Positions 32,761 to 41,384 of a stretch of 46,965 nucleotides of DNA are shown here, in pieces. Within the stretch, counting starts at the first letter, position 1. Each line of letters begins with the position of its first letter. A model generated the notes under the pieces. The model saw nothing but the letters and a program-made list of their open reading frames with translations. It was not told the DNA's origin and ran no database searches. The translations under genes were made by a program, and so were the position numbers. The DNA comes from Candidatus Roizmanbacteria bacterium RIFCSPLOWO2_01_FULL_37_16 (GTDB lineage Bacteria; Patescibacteriota; Microgenomatia; UBA1406; GWC2-37-13), in the NCBI GenBank assembly GCA_001789695.1, contig MGAI01000031.1:1-46965 (forward strand). Reading direction: 5' to 3'.

Positions 32761-35583
32761 TTAATTTGGGTAGTGGCATTTCTTATATTTTTTCCCTGAT
32801 CCACACCAACAGGGGTCGTTACGACCGGGTTTTTTCTGGGACTGACCCGGGGGAATGATGCGAAAACCTACTTGGTCATCAGACACAGGCTGATTTAAAT
32901 TATTTGACGCGACAGCCTTGTTTGGTGTGGTCGGTACTTGTTGAGGTGGTGGGGAAGACTCTTGCTGTTTTTGCGCTTGTGTAAAAGGATCAACACCAGA
33001 TGCGGATTTAAAAACCCTCGGCTGGTCTTTACTTGACTCTTGCTTAATCGATAGCTGCGGTCCTTTCTCAACCTGCACCTTGAATAACCTTCTGGTTACC
33101 TCAAAGTTGATATCGTTCACTAATCTTTCAAACATCGAATAGGCTTCATTTTTATACTCAACCAGCGGATCAAGCTGAGCGTATCCTCTAAGATTGATTC
33201 CTTCTCTTAGGTCTTCAATTGCGGTCAGATGCTCTGTCCAATACTTGTCAATAGTTGAAAGAAATATTACCCTCACAACTTCGGCCCACAATTTCTCTCC
33301 CACTGTTTTTTCTCTGGATTTAAATTCTTTTTCTATTTTTTCAGCGAAATATTCAATCAAGGGGCTGGTATTTTTATTCTTAGCCAAATTTTTAACTTCA
33401 CTATTGCCAAATGGTAAAATTAAATTTAATTCTTTTTCAAGACTAATAAGATTTTCTCCCAATATATTGCCGTCCTCTCCTTGATGGGCATTAATAAGAA
33501 CCCCCACTTCTTCATGAAAAACATCTAAGATTGTTTGTTTAAACTCTTTTTCATCTTTTTCGGGAAGAGTCAAAATTTTTCTGCGCAGGGTATAAATTAT
33601 ATCCCTTTGCTTATTTAATACATCATCGTAATCTACTAGATGTTTTCTAATATCGAAGTTGAATCCTTCTACCTTAACTTGAGCCTGTTCTATAGCTTTA
33701 GAAACCATCGCGTGAGTCAGCGGCTGATCTTCGGGAAATTTAAAAAAAGTCATCAGCCGCGAGATCTGCTCTCCGCCAAAAATCCTCATCAGATCATCTT
33801 CCAAAGCTACATAAAAGAGCGACTCGCCGGGATCTCCCTGCCGACCTGATCTACCGCGAAGCTGATTGTCAATTCGTCGCGATTCATGTCTTTCAGTGCC
33901 AATTACAGACAAACCCCCAAGTCCAACTACTTCATCATGTCTTTTTTGCCAATTCTTCATCTCCTTCTCATAATCTTTCTTTCTATCCTCCATCTTCCCA
34001 CCTCCAACTTCATACCTATTAGGTGTTTCTCCGCCAAGAACAATATCTACTCCACGTCCAGCCATATTGGTCGCAACCGTGATTGAACCTTTCTTTCCGG
34101 CGTTGGCTATAATCATCGCTTCTCGCTCGTGGTTTTTCGCATTAAGAAGCTCGTGGGGTACTCCTTTCTGCAAAAGCAGTCTTGATAAAAATTCATTTTT
34201 CTCAATCGAAGTTGTTCCAACCAAGACCGGCCTGCCTACTTTGTAACTTTTTGCTAACTCCTCCACAACTGCATTGAATTTCCCGCGTTCAGTCTTGTAG
34301 ATCATATCAGGATGATCTTGACGAACCATAGGCATATGGGTTGGAATTACCACGACGTCGGTTTTGTAGATTTTGTGGAATTCTTCTGCTTCTGTGGCTG
34401 CGGTTCCGGTCATTCCCGCAAGCTTTTTGTACATCCTGAAATAATTCTGCAAAGAGATTGTAGCCAGAGTCTTTGACTCTCTTTGGATCTGAACTTTTTC
34501 TTTAGCCTCGATTGCTTGATGCAAACCTTCAGAGAACCTTCTGCCATAGAGTAACCTACCTGTGAATTCGTCAACTATAATGACTTCACCGTCTTTCACG
34601 ATATAGTCTTTATCCAATTTAAAAAGAGTCTGAGCTTTTAATGCCGCTTCTATATGAAAAAGCGAATCAAAATCTTTCTCATAAATATTGCTGACGCCCA
34701 ACATCGATTCAATCTTTTTTATTCCTTCCTCTGATAAATTTGCAGTACGAAGTTTTTCGTCAATGACATAATCTGTTTTTTGATCAAGCTGTTTCACAAT
34801 CTGAGCATACTTATAATACTTGGAAGTGTCTTCGGCATAAGGAGCGGAGATAATATGTGGAGTACGTGCCTCATCAACCAGGATTGAGTCGGCCTCATCT
34901 ATTATGGCAAAGTTGAATTTCCTCTGGACTATGTCATTTGGATTAACCGCCATGTTATCACGAAGATAATCAAAGCCAAACTCGGAATTTATGCCATAAG
35001 TTATATCGCAAACGTAGGCTTCCTTTCGTGAGATAGATCTTAGATGAGAAAGACGCCAATCCTGCGCATCGGCGTCTTGATGTTGTGGATCATAAATAAA
35101 GGAGCGATCAGAAATAATCGCGGCGGTCGTTAGTCCTAACTTATGAAAAACCCCTCCCATCCAGCCAGCATCTCGTCTGGCTAGATAGTCGTTTACCGTG
35201 ACAAGATGAGCTCCTTTGCCCTCAAGAGCATTTAGGTACAAGGCGGAAATAGCTGATAATGTCTTTCCCTCGCCGGTTTTCTGTTCGGCTATCTTTCCCT
35301 CATGCAGTGCAATCCCTGCCGATAGCTGTACGTCAAAATGGCGTTGTCCTAAAACTCTTCTCGCAGCTTCCCGAACCAAAGCGTATGACCAAGGCAAAAC
35401 CTCAGCTAGAGTTTTTTGTTCTGACTGAATCTCCTCTTTTAGACTGACAGTTTCTTTTGTAAAATCAGTGTCTTTTAGTTTCCTTGCTCTATCTTCAAAT
35501 GAATTTATCTCCTCTACTTTTTTCCGCAAGCGATTGATTTCACGCTCATTGTAGTCAAAGAATTTTTTGAATAAGTTAAACAT
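32761..35583 (-). CDS. secA: Preprotein translocase ATPase SecA
   Basis: 940 residues, slightly longer than typical. It drives proteins through SecYEG. AEQKTGEGKTLSA with Walker A at 102-108, DEAD at 229-232 (IIDEADSILVDEART), TNMAGRGVDIVLGG, and RRIDNQLRGRSGRQGDPGES are the two nucleotide-binding folds. The C-terminal region has a Pro/Gln-rich linker, then the zinc motif GRNDPCWCGSGKKYKKCH that contacts lipid, SecB or ribosome. A TATAAA lies about five bases before the ATG on the minus strand, again close to leaderless. Confidence 0.96.
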   Translation of the reverse strand: MFNLFKKFFDYNEREINRLRKKVEEINSFEDRARKLKDTDFTKETVSLKEEIQSEQKTLAEVLPWSYALVREAARRVLGQRHFDVQLSAGIALHEGKIAEQKTGEGKTLSAISALYLNALEGKGAHLVTVNDYLARRDAGWMGGVFHKLGLTTAAIISDRSFIYDPQHQDADAQDWRLSHLRSISRKEAYVCDITYGINSEFGFDYLRDNMAVNPNDIVQRKFNFAIIDEADSILVDEARTPHIISAPYAEDTSKYYKYAQIVKQLDQKTDYVIDEKLRTANLSEEGIKKIESMLGVSNIYEKDFDSLFHIEAALKAQTLFKLDKDYIVKDGEVIIVDEFTGRLLYGRRFSEGLHQAIEAKEKVQIQRESKTLATISLQNYFRMYKKLAGMTGTAATEAEEFHKIYKTDVVVIPTHMPMVRQDHPDMIYKTERGKFNAVVEELAKSYKVGRPVLVGTTSIEKNEFLSRLLLQKGVPHELLNAKNHEREAMIIANAGKKGSITVATNMAGRGVDIVLGGETPNRYEVGGGKMEDRKKDYEKEMKNWQKRHDEVVGLGGLSVIGTERHESRRIDNQLRGRSGRQGDPGESLFYVALEDDLMRIFGGEQISRLMTFFKFPEDQPLTHAMVSKAIEQAQVKVEGFNFDIRKHLVDYDDVLNKQRDIIYTLRRKILTLPEKDEKEFKQTILDVFHEEVGVLINAHQGEDGNILGENLISLEKELNLILPFGNSEVKNLAKNKNTSPLIEYFAEKIEKEFKSREKTVGEKLWAEVVRVIFLSTIDKYWTEHLTAIEDLREGINLRGYAQLDPLVEYKNEAYSMFERLVNDINFEVTRRLFKVQVEKGPQLSIKQESSKDQPRVFKSASGVDPFTQAQKQQESSPPPQQVPTTPNKAVASNNLNQPVSDDQVGFRIIPPGQSQKKPGRNDPCWCGSGKKYKKCHYPN

Positions 35584-35634
35584 AAAATTTTATAAATTCG
35601 ACGATAGATGATCGAAAACAGAAAGTTGAATTTG

Positions 35635-35705
35635 AGGGTAGAAGATGGAAGATAGATTTTTCTATTATCTATCTTCAAGATCTATCTTCTACCTTCTATC
35701 GTCCA
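35635..35705. repeat. Imperfect palindrome upstream of secA
   Basis: The ggtagaagatggaagatag half is complementary to a later ctatctt...atcttctacc half around a T-rich loop. It separates secA from the exported-protein operon. Confidence 0.6.
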
Positions 35706-35717
35706 TCCTCTAATTTC

Positions 35718-36476
35718 TCATTTTACAAAGTATTCCTGTGGTACTATCAGTATTTTTTGAGCAGAATAGCGATTTGGCTCAACTGTTTCGCTTGTCTTTT
35801 TAAAGACAAAATGAATCGTATCACCCTCTTTAATTTTAGAAAAACCAATAGCTTCTAAGTTTAATGTTTTGATATTAAGCATCTGTTGTTTTGAAGAAGT
35901 CTGTATGTCTAGAGTAAAACTTTCTCTATCGGTCGTAATTAATTTTATGAAAAAGTCTTCTTTATTAACTTCGGTAACACTACCTGAATCTACAAAAAAC
36001 AATTCGTCGAGATAGATAAAGTTTGCTTCAACGCTTTTTTCTTTAATTACACCAGAAACAGTGATATAGGAGCCTTTCTTTATAACCGATGGTTTGACTT
36101 CCTTCTTTTGTTCACCGCTAAATTGATAAAACTTGGTCAAATCTTGATCAATCAATATTTCAAATATTTCTTCTTTCCAGGTCTTGATTTTTAGTTTTGA
36201 AATTTTGGTCGGGGAAACAACTTCTTCAATACTTCCACTTATAGCCTTATTATTTTTTGCTCGAAGTTCTGCGACCCGTGTAGCTAGTTTATCCTTTAAT
36301 GTCTGGATCTCCTTATCCTCTAAAGATTTTGTTGAATTAACTAGAGTCGGAGAAGGTGTTGAGGTTTGAACTTGCGCCTGAACACTAACTACCGTCATGA
36401 GCACTAAAATAGAAACAATAAAAGATACAAAAGTGATTTTTGATTTTTGATTTTTGACTTTTGCTTTTTCTTTCAT
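35718..36476 (-). CDS. Exported protein with two beta-barrel-like repeats
   Basis: 252 residues. A basic N-terminus is followed by one hydrophobic segment (about 14-33) ending VQA-Q, a plausible signal peptide. Then comes a short helical stretch and two similar units: AISGSIEEVVSPTKISKLKIKT... and GSVTEVNKEDFFIKLIT.... Each pairs a GxIxxV opening with an 'I.I..T' strand, like DUF5666 or OB-type domains; this is an inference. The N-terminal lysine/asparagine-rich codons (KVKNQKSK) arise from a simple repeat. It starts in a 4-base overlap with the gene before it. Confidence 0.7.
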   Translation of the reverse strand: MKEKAKVKNQKSKITFVSFIVSILVLMTVVSVQAQVQTSTPSPTLVNSTKSLEDKEIQTLKDKLATRVAELRAKNNKAISGSIEEVVSPTKISKLKIKTWKEEIFEILIDQDLTKFYQFSGEQKKEVKPSVIKKGSYITVSGVIKEKSVEANFIYLDELFFVDSGSVTEVNKEDFFIKLITTDRESFTLDIQTSSKQQMLNIKTLNLEAIGFSKIKEGDTIHFVFKKTSETVEPNRYSAQKILIVPQEYFVK

Positions 36477-36907
36477 AGTTCTTCGTTAAGATAATAAATG
36501 TGCAATTCCTTCTCTTGTGGTCTTAAATTGCCGCTTTTTAAGTGCGCGGTAATTTTTATAATATTTTCACCTAATGCCAAAGGAAATGAGACTGAAAATT
36601 CTTCTTTTTCATTTTTAAAAACTATATCCTTTACTGGAGATTGGATGATTATCAAGGCATCTTTATCTGCCTTACCCTTTATATTTATACTTTTTGTGTT
36701 AAAAATTGACCCATCAGCAGGTTCGCTCACTTCTAGGGATTTTAAGCTAACTATGACTTTTTTAGATAGTTTGCTTGCTTTCTCTGTCGGCGCTATTGTT
36801 TTTGTTTTTGCAAGCTGAAATTCCTTATTTTTGGCTAGTAGGATGAAGGCAACCAGCGCTCCGAAAACAACGCCAAAAAAAATAGCAATAACTGTTTCTT
36901 TTTTCAT
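36473..36907 (-). CDS. Membrane-anchored protein with an Ig-like domain
   Basis: 144 residues. One N-terminal membrane segment (about 6-25) is followed by a linker and a beta-sandwich of roughly 90 residues. SEPADGSIFNTKSINIKGKADKDALIII and SFPLALGENIIKITA are typical of bacterial Ig-like domains of the glucodextranase/DUF type found on surface proteins. It overlaps nnrD and the downstream exported protein by 4 bases each, so all three are one operon. The role is unknown. Confidence 0.72.
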   Translation of the reverse strand: MKKETVIAIFFGVVFGALVAFILLAKNKEFQLAKTKTIAPTEKASKLSKKVIVSLKSLEVSEPADGSIFNTKSINIKGKADKDALIIIQSPVKDIVFKNEKEEFSVSFPLALGENIIKITAHLKSGNLRPQEKELHIYYLNEEL

Positions 36908-37842
36908 TTTTTTATTAGAATCTGCTTCGTCACAATCGGAACATGATCAATGATATCCTTTATATTATACCAGTATCCCTTTTTCAAAAAAATTTCATCG
37001 GCAGATCTCTTTAAAATGTATGAAGCCATCGCACAAGAATCCAAGGCAGGATTTTTAGCAAAAAAAGATACGGTCAAACCGGCAAGAATATCTCCAGTTC
37101 CACCTTTAGTCAATCCAGCATTTCCACCGTCAACGACGACTGTTTTCTCACCATCTGAAATGTAATCTCGGACTGCCTTAAGCAGAATCACACAATTATA
37201 TTTTTTTGCTTGTTCCTTGACAATTTTTTCTTTCTCATCTACCGAACACCGATCAACCGACAAACCAAATAACCGCTTAAACTCGCCCTGGTGAGGTGTT
37301 ACTATGGCTTTTGTCTTTAACTTTACAAGCCACTCTGGTTTCATCATCTGTAATGCGCCGGCATCAAGTACAAATTTTTTATGAGGATACTCTTCAAGTA
37401 AATACTTTGTCAAATAGTAAGTATACATTGCTTCATCTTTAATTCTTAAAATGTCTTTAAAATTGGAAATTGGAAATTGCCTGCCTGCCGGCAAGGCAGG
37501 GAAATTGGAAATTTTTCCACGGACCATTCCAGGTCCAATCAATATAGCGTCATCTTCCTCAATATAGGAAAGTAGGTCTTTTCGACTAACCACTATTCCA
37601 TTTCTTATTTTCCTTTTTAAGGAAACAAAAATTTCCTCATTCTCCCAGGTTGAGCAGTAGTGAACCATATCAACAAAATGAGAAGTTATCTCAGCGGCCC
37701 AGATTGATGCCGAGTGAAATAGCGTTGATCCACCGATTATCAAAACTCGACCATTCTGGCCCTTATGAGAATTGGGTTGCGGCAAGTGAATATTCTCTAA
37801 AAAGAGTTTTATAGAATTTGTATCGGAAGTTTTTATCATCAT
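36904..37842 (-). CDS. nnrD: NAD(P)H-hydrate dehydratase (YjeF C-terminal type) with in-frame insert
   Basis: 312 residues, a ribokinase-fold enzyme that repairs hydrated NAD(P)H using ADP or ATP. Diagnostic parts are NGRVLIIGGS, DAILIGPGM, VLDAGALQMM, IVTPHQGEFKRLFG and NAGLTKGGTGDILAGL (the nucleotide/anion-hole motif). The epimerase half found in fused YjeF proteins is absent. At about residues 110-128 it reads ISNF, ALPAGRQ, ISNF, the product of a 22-bp palindrome between direct repeats. The offset of 42 bases keeps the frame. The gene heads an operon with two exported proteins. Confidence 0.88.
   Translation of the reverse strand: MMIKTSDTNSIKLFLENIHLPQPNSHKGQNGRVLIIGGSTLFHSASIWAAEITSHFVDMVHYCSTWENEEIFVSLKRKIRNGIVVSRKDLLSYIEEDDAILIGPGMVRGKISNFPALPAGRQFPISNFKDILRIKDEAMYTYYLTKYLLEEYPHKKFVLDAGALQMMKPEWLVKLKTKAIVTPHQGEFKRLFGLSVDRCSVDEKEKIVKEQAKKYNCVILLKAVRDYISDGEKTVVVDGGNAGLTKGGTGDILAGLTVSFFAKNPALDSCAMASYILKRSADEIFLKKGYWYNIKDIIDHVPIVTKQILIKK
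37460..37513. repeat. Palindrome with flanking 12-bp direct repeats inside nnrD
   Basis: aaattggaaatt occurs at 37460-37471 and 37502-37513, 42 bases apart (14 codons). The left copy sits in a 7-bp tandem run. Between them is the GC-rich near-palindrome at 37479-37500, centred on tgccggca with cctgcc/ggcagg arms. The layout matches the insert at 5631-5676. Confidence 0.75.
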
Positions 37843-37854
37843 ATAATAAAATGA

Positions 37855-37945
37855 AATACGGATGATGCGGATTTTGTCCGGATCTTAAGGATAGGCGGAT
37901 AATCAGCAAAATCCGTAATCCGCCGCATCCGAATAAGATCCGTAG
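37855..37945. repeat. Imperfect palindrome between nnrD and alaS
   Basis: cggatgatgcggatttt and similar words in the left half pair with aaaatccg and ccgcatccg in the right half. Several interleaved cggat/atccg words give alternative pairings. It lies in the divergent intergenic region, upstream of the alaS promoter. Confidence 0.6.
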
Positions 37946-37966
37946 ATCTGCATTATATTATGTATT

Positions 37967-37975
37967 TGTTATAAT
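37967..37975 (+). promoter_or_regulatory. Extended -10 of alaS, leaderless
   Basis: TGTTATAAT is an extended -10. Eight bases separate it from the ATG, so transcription should begin at or next to the start codon. Confidence 0.6.
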
Positions 37976-37983
37976 TCTACACT

Positions 37984-39810
37984 ATGTCACTCAGCCATCA
38001 AAAGTTACGTCAAAAATTTTCTGAATTTTGGCAGCAGCGGAATCACAAATTAATTCCACCTATTCCTCTCATTCCCAAAGACGACCCTACTACCCTTTTC
38101 ACAGGATCGGGGATGCAGCAACTAGTGCCCTATCTTTTAGGTAAATCTCATCCATTAGGAAAAAAATTATACAACATCCAACCCTGTTTTCGCTCGCAAG
38201 ATATAGATGAGGTGGGAGACAACCGCCATACAACTTTTTTTGAAATGATGGGGAATTGGTCTTTAGGCGATTATTTCAAAGAGGAACAGCTCGAATGGTG
38301 CTGGCGCTTTTTTACTAAAGAGTTAAATCTGCCAAAAAATAAACTCTATATTACCGTATTTGCTGGTACAAAGTTACTTCCTCGCGATAACGAATCGGCA
38401 ATGACTTGGAGAAAGCTAGGTATAGCCGAAAATCATATCTTCTCCTACGGTCCAGAAAAAAACTGGTGGTCAAGAAGCGGAGTTCCTGAAAATATGCCAG
38501 CTGGAGAACCCGGAGGTCCAGATACTGAAGTCTTTTATGAATTTGTCCAAGTAACTCACAATCCAAAATTTGGCTCAAAGTGTCACCCCAACTGCGACTG
38601 TGGTAGATTTTTGGAAATAGGAAATTCTGTCTTTATGCAGTATCAGAAACAAAAAGACGGCTCGTTCGCAGAACTGCCCAAAAAAAACGTTGACTTTGGA
38701 GGTGGCTTGGAGCGAATGCTTGCAGCTTTAAACAATAATCCTGACATGTTTAAAATTGATGTTATTTGGCCAATCATCAAATCCACTGAAAATATAAGTG
38801 GAAAAAAATATAGAGAAAATGATGATATAACGCGCTCAATAAGAATATTGGCAGATCATATGCGATCCTCTGCTTTAATTGCGGCAGATGGAGTAATAGC
38901 TTCTAATAAAGATCAAGGTTACTTCTTAAGAAGATTGCTGCGAAAAATGGTCCGCCAGGGAAAAAATTTAGGTATTGAGGACAAAATCTGCGTCCGTTTA
39001 CTTCCCCCAATAACTAAAATATTTAAACCAATTTACCCTCAGGTTGCAAAAAAACAACAAGAGATAAGCAAAATGTTTGCAGATGAAGAAGAAAAATTTA
39101 GACGAACTTTAGCCAAGGCTCGAATTGTGGTTGAAAAACTAATTCAAAAACCACCCGATAATTTGGCCCAAATCGCTTTCGATCTTTTTCAATCCCTGGG
39201 TTATCCACCTGAAATATTTTTGGAAGACCTAAAAGAAAAAAATGTAAAAATTGATATAAATAAATTTAACCTCGCCTACAAACAAATATTCGCAAACCAT
39301 CAAAAAGTCTCCCAAAAAGGAGCCGATAAAAAATTTAAAGGAGGCTTGGCCGATAGCAAAGATCAAACAATTAAATATCATTCAGCCACTCATCTTCTTC
39401 ATCAAGCTTTGTTTGATATTCTTGGCGATGATATCAGGCAAGAAGGTTCGAATATCACAGTTGACAGACTGCGGTTTGATTTTTACTCAGCTAAAAAGCC
39501 CACTCAACCAGACATTGATCAAGTACTAAAAATCATTAATTCTAAAATTAAAGAAAAGCTATCTGTATATTTTAAAATCATGCCCAAGGAAAAAGCATTC
39601 AAAATCGGTGCCAGAGCTTTTTTCAGAGAAAAATATCCAGAGATGGTAAAGATCTACTTTATTGGTGGTTCGACAGATTTAAAAAAAGAAGCATATTCAA
39701 AGGAATTTTGCGGAGGCCCACATGTACAAAGTACTAAAGATATAGGAAATATCGAAATTTTCAGATTTGAAAAAATCGGTAGTAACTTATACCGTATATA
39801 TGCAAAGTAA
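37984..39810 (+). CDS. alaS: Alanyl-tRNA synthetase, short form without DHHA1/C-Ala domain
   Basis: 608 residues against about 870 in most bacteria. The class II catalytic core is intact (LFTGSGMQQLVPYLLG, NIQPCFRSQDIDEVGDNRHTTFFEMMGNWSLGDYFK, GGGLERM). The tRNA-recognition region and the editing domain are present, with zinc ligands H466 and H470 (HSATH) and C576 and H580 (CGGPH). The protein ends shortly after the editing domain (NLYRIYAK), so the C-terminal oligomerisation and C-Ala parts are missing. The stop is not followed by a continuing frame, so this is a natural short form. It has a leaderless-type extended -10. Confidence 0.95.
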   Translation: MSLSHQKLRQKFSEFWQQRNHKLIPPIPLIPKDDPTTLFTGSGMQQLVPYLLGKSHPLGKKLYNIQPCFRSQDIDEVGDNRHTTFFEMMGNWSLGDYFKEEQLEWCWRFFTKELNLPKNKLYITVFAGTKLLPRDNESAMTWRKLGIAENHIFSYGPEKNWWSRSGVPENMPAGEPGGPDTEVFYEFVQVTHNPKFGSKCHPNCDCGRFLEIGNSVFMQYQKQKDGSFAELPKKNVDFGGGLERMLAALNNNPDMFKIDVIWPIIKSTENISGKKYRENDDITRSIRILADHMRSSALIAADGVIASNKDQGYFLRRLLRKMVRQGKNLGIEDKICVRLLPPITKIFKPIYPQVAKKQQEISKMFADEEEKFRRTLAKARIVVEKLIQKPPDNLAQIAFDLFQSLGYPPEIFLEDLKEKNVKIDINKFNLAYKQIFANHQKVSQKGADKKFKGGLADSKDQTIKYHSATHLLHQALFDILGDDIRQEGSNITVDRLRFDFYSAKKPTQPDIDQVLKIINSKIKEKLSVYFKIMPKEKAFKIGARAFFREKYPEMVKIYFIGGSTDLKKEAYSKEFCGGPHVQSTKDIGNIEIFRFEKIGSNLYRIYAK

Positions 39811-39816
39811 ACCGTT

Positions 39817-39859
39817 CACCCTCAGGGTGCGCAGTCAATAAATACGCACCCTGAGGGTA
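39817..39859. repeat. Paired-hairpin repeat, copy 2
   Basis: caccctcagggtg (39817-39829) and accctgagggt (39848-39858) with the same order and loop pattern as copy 1 at 14217-14263. The arm bases differ, but pairing is kept (gaaccct/agggttc there, caccct/agggtg here). It follows the alaS stop and may act as its 3' end. Confidence 0.75.
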
Positions 39860-39880
39860 TGAAAATACAAAAAAGATGTG

Positions 39881-39909
39881 TTGACTTTATCTACTTAATA
39901 ATTTATATT
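39881..39909 (+). promoter_or_regulatory. Promoter of the DsbA-like gene, leaderless
   Basis: TTGACT (39881-39886), a 17-base spacer and TATATT (39904-39909). The ATG begins eight bases after the -10 ends. Confidence 0.72.
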
Positions 39910-39916
39910 TTGCTTT

Positions 39917-40630
39917 ATGCAAAAAAAAGGAAATACACTATTAGTCGTCTTACTCATTATCGTTTCATTCTTTGCGGGCTACCTCTTCTTTAAAGTTAAA
40001 AACCTCGAACAAGGAAAGACTCTTGGAACAGCTCAACAAAATCAACCCCAACAACAAGTGCCACAAAAACCAACTGAATTAAAAATTAAAAAGCCTGCTC
40101 AAGATGAACATTGGAGGGGACTTAAAAATGTCCGTTATGTCTGGGTAGAATATTCTGATTTAGAATGTCCCTTCTGTAAGCAGATACACCCTAACCTGCA
40201 AAAATTATTAAATGTCTATAGCGGTAAAATCGCTTGGGTCTACCGCCATCTTCCCCTACCTAATCACGCCAAAGCTCAAAAATCAGCCGAAGCTACAGAA
40301 TGCGCTTCAGATCTTGGTGGAAACGACGCTTTTTGGCAAATGGCCGATCTCATCTTTGAAAAAATGCCTGATATGGAGCTTTCACAGTTGCCATCGTTCG
40401 CCTCTGAAATTGGACTCGATGAGGCTAGATTTAAAGCCTGCTTGGACGGAGGAAAGTTTGAAAAAAAAGTCAATGATCAGCTAGACGAAGGCAGCAAAGC
40501 TGGAGTTCAGGCAACACCAACCGGATTGATCTACGATCTAAAAACTGGCAAAACTAAACTGATTGAGGGCGCTCTTCCTTATGAATCTTTAAAACAAGAA
40601 CTTGACAACTTTCTGGCCAAAAACAATTGA
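39917..40630 (+). CDS. Membrane-anchored DsbA-family thiol oxidoreductase
   Basis: 237 residues. One N-terminal membrane anchor (about 7-26), a Gln/Pro-rich linker, then a thioredoxin fold of the DsbA type. The active site is C84-P-F-C87 (DLECPFCKQIHP) and the cis-proline loop is QATPTG. YRHLPLPNHAKAQKSAEATECA belongs to the inserted helical part. It should catalyse disulfide formation or isomerisation outside the membrane. It lacks a visible DsbB or VKOR partner nearby. Confidence 0.9.
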   Translation: MQKKGNTLLVVLLIIVSFFAGYLFFKVKNLEQGKTLGTAQQNQPQQQVPQKPTELKIKKPAQDEHWRGLKNVRYVWVEYSDLECPFCKQIHPNLQKLLNVYSGKIAWVYRHLPLPNHAKAQKSAEATECASDLGGNDAFWQMADLIFEKMPDMELSQLPSFASEIGLDEARFKACLDGGKFEKKVNDQLDEGSKAGVQATPTGLIYDLKTGKTKLIEGALPYESLKQELDNFLAKNN

Positions 40631-40789
40631 CAACTAAACCGCGTAGACGTTCTGTAACGAAGCTTTCGTAATTATCTATTATTTAATATCTAATTTTTTC
40701 TTACGTTTTTTATCTTCGGAAATATTGCCAATCCATGTAACGATCGTTTCAAGATTTGGCAACAATCTATGTTTCAACTATTCCTTAGT

Positions 40790-40987
40790 TCATTTAAATA
40801 GATTTAAAATTATGGTTAAAACGACACTTATGATTATTGAAGTTACAATGGGAATATAGAAAGTATAATTGTCTTTTTGAATCAGGATGTCTCCAGGAAG
40901 AAGTGGAAGGTGGAATTTTTGAATTAGGTTGAATAATACTCCAAATATAAGAAGCAAAATTCCGGTAAAAATCAAAACATTTCCCAT
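40790..40987 (-). CDS. DUF2905-like small membrane protein
   Basis: 65 residues with two hydrophobic segments (about 4-22 and 45-63). The middle LPLLPGDILIQKDNYTFYIPIVTSI matches the pattern of DUF2905, a short conserved family of unknown function (LPGDI, then a fyfPi-type stretch leading into the second helix). The gene is isolated between the DsbA-like gene and tRNA-Glu. The 40631-40789 stretch beside it holds nothing I can name. Confidence 0.75.
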   Translation of the reverse strand: MGNVLIFTGILLLIFGVLFNLIQKFHLPLLPGDILIQKDNYTFYIPIVTSIIISVVLTIILNLFK

Positions 40988-41071
40988 TTTATCATGTTAC
41001 AAGGGACTTATTTAACCTCGGGGGTTAAAGATATTGTTACAACATTCTGATCTTAGCATTTTAAAAATTTG

Positions 41072-41145
41072 TGGCGTGTACCGGATTTGAACCGGTGATC
41101 TGAACGTTGAGAACGTTCTGTCCTTGGCCGCTAGACGAACACGCC
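41072..41145 (-). tRNA. tRNA-Glu(CTC)
   Basis: A 74-nt cloverleaf on the minus strand. The acceptor GGCGTGT pairs with ACACGCC. The D arm is GTCT/GGAC, the anticodon stem GAACG/CGTTC with loop TTCTCAA (anticodon CTC), and the T arm ACCGG/CCGGT with loop TTCAAAT. The discriminator is A, and CCA is not encoded. Confidence 0.96.
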
Positions 41146-41168
41146 AGCAATATAATAATTTTTTTTGA

Positions 41169-41197
41169 TTGACTTTTAGGTTTTAATTTAGTACTAT
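41169..41197 (+). promoter_or_regulatory. greA promoter
   Basis: TTGACT (41169-41174), a 17-base spacer and TACTAT (41192-41197). It predicts a start near 41204 and a leader of about 200 bases before greA, in contrast to the leaderless genes nearby. Confidence 0.7.
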
Positions 41198-41228
41198 TTT
41201 AGCACCAATCCCCTAACAGTACAAGATT

Positions 41229-41384
41229 TGTATACCACTCTGCTTTGATTTTGTAAAAAAGTGGTATATACCTACCGTAGCTTTCAAATGAGATTTTGGA
41301 TTATTTTAATAGTCTAAACTAATCTCCAAAATCAAAGCTCCGTTAGGTATAAACCCTTGCAATTTGAAAGCAGAGGGGTATACA
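41229..41384 (+). promoter_or_regulatory. Structured leader RNA before greA, class unknown
   Basis: tgtataccactctgcttt (41229-41246) pairs with aaagcagaggggtataca (41367-41384) over 18 bases with one mismatch and closes a domain. Inside, agcttt/aaagct plus gattttgga/tccaaaatc (41279-41339) make a long hairpin, and tatacct/aggtata (41267-41273 with 41345-41351) a further helix. Competing pairs exist: tataccact with agtggtata (41231-41239/41260-41268), gctttgatttt with aaaatcaaagc (41242-41252/41328-41338), ctttcaaat with atttgaaag (41281-41289/41362-41370). Switching between them could control what follows. I do not recognise a known riboswitch. Confidence 0.55.

Noticed and set aside
41229-41384. 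6S RNA or a known riboswitch class before greA
   Set aside because: A closed long hairpin with a bubble recalls 6S RNA, but no terminator follows, it runs into greA, and no known class consensus was recognised.
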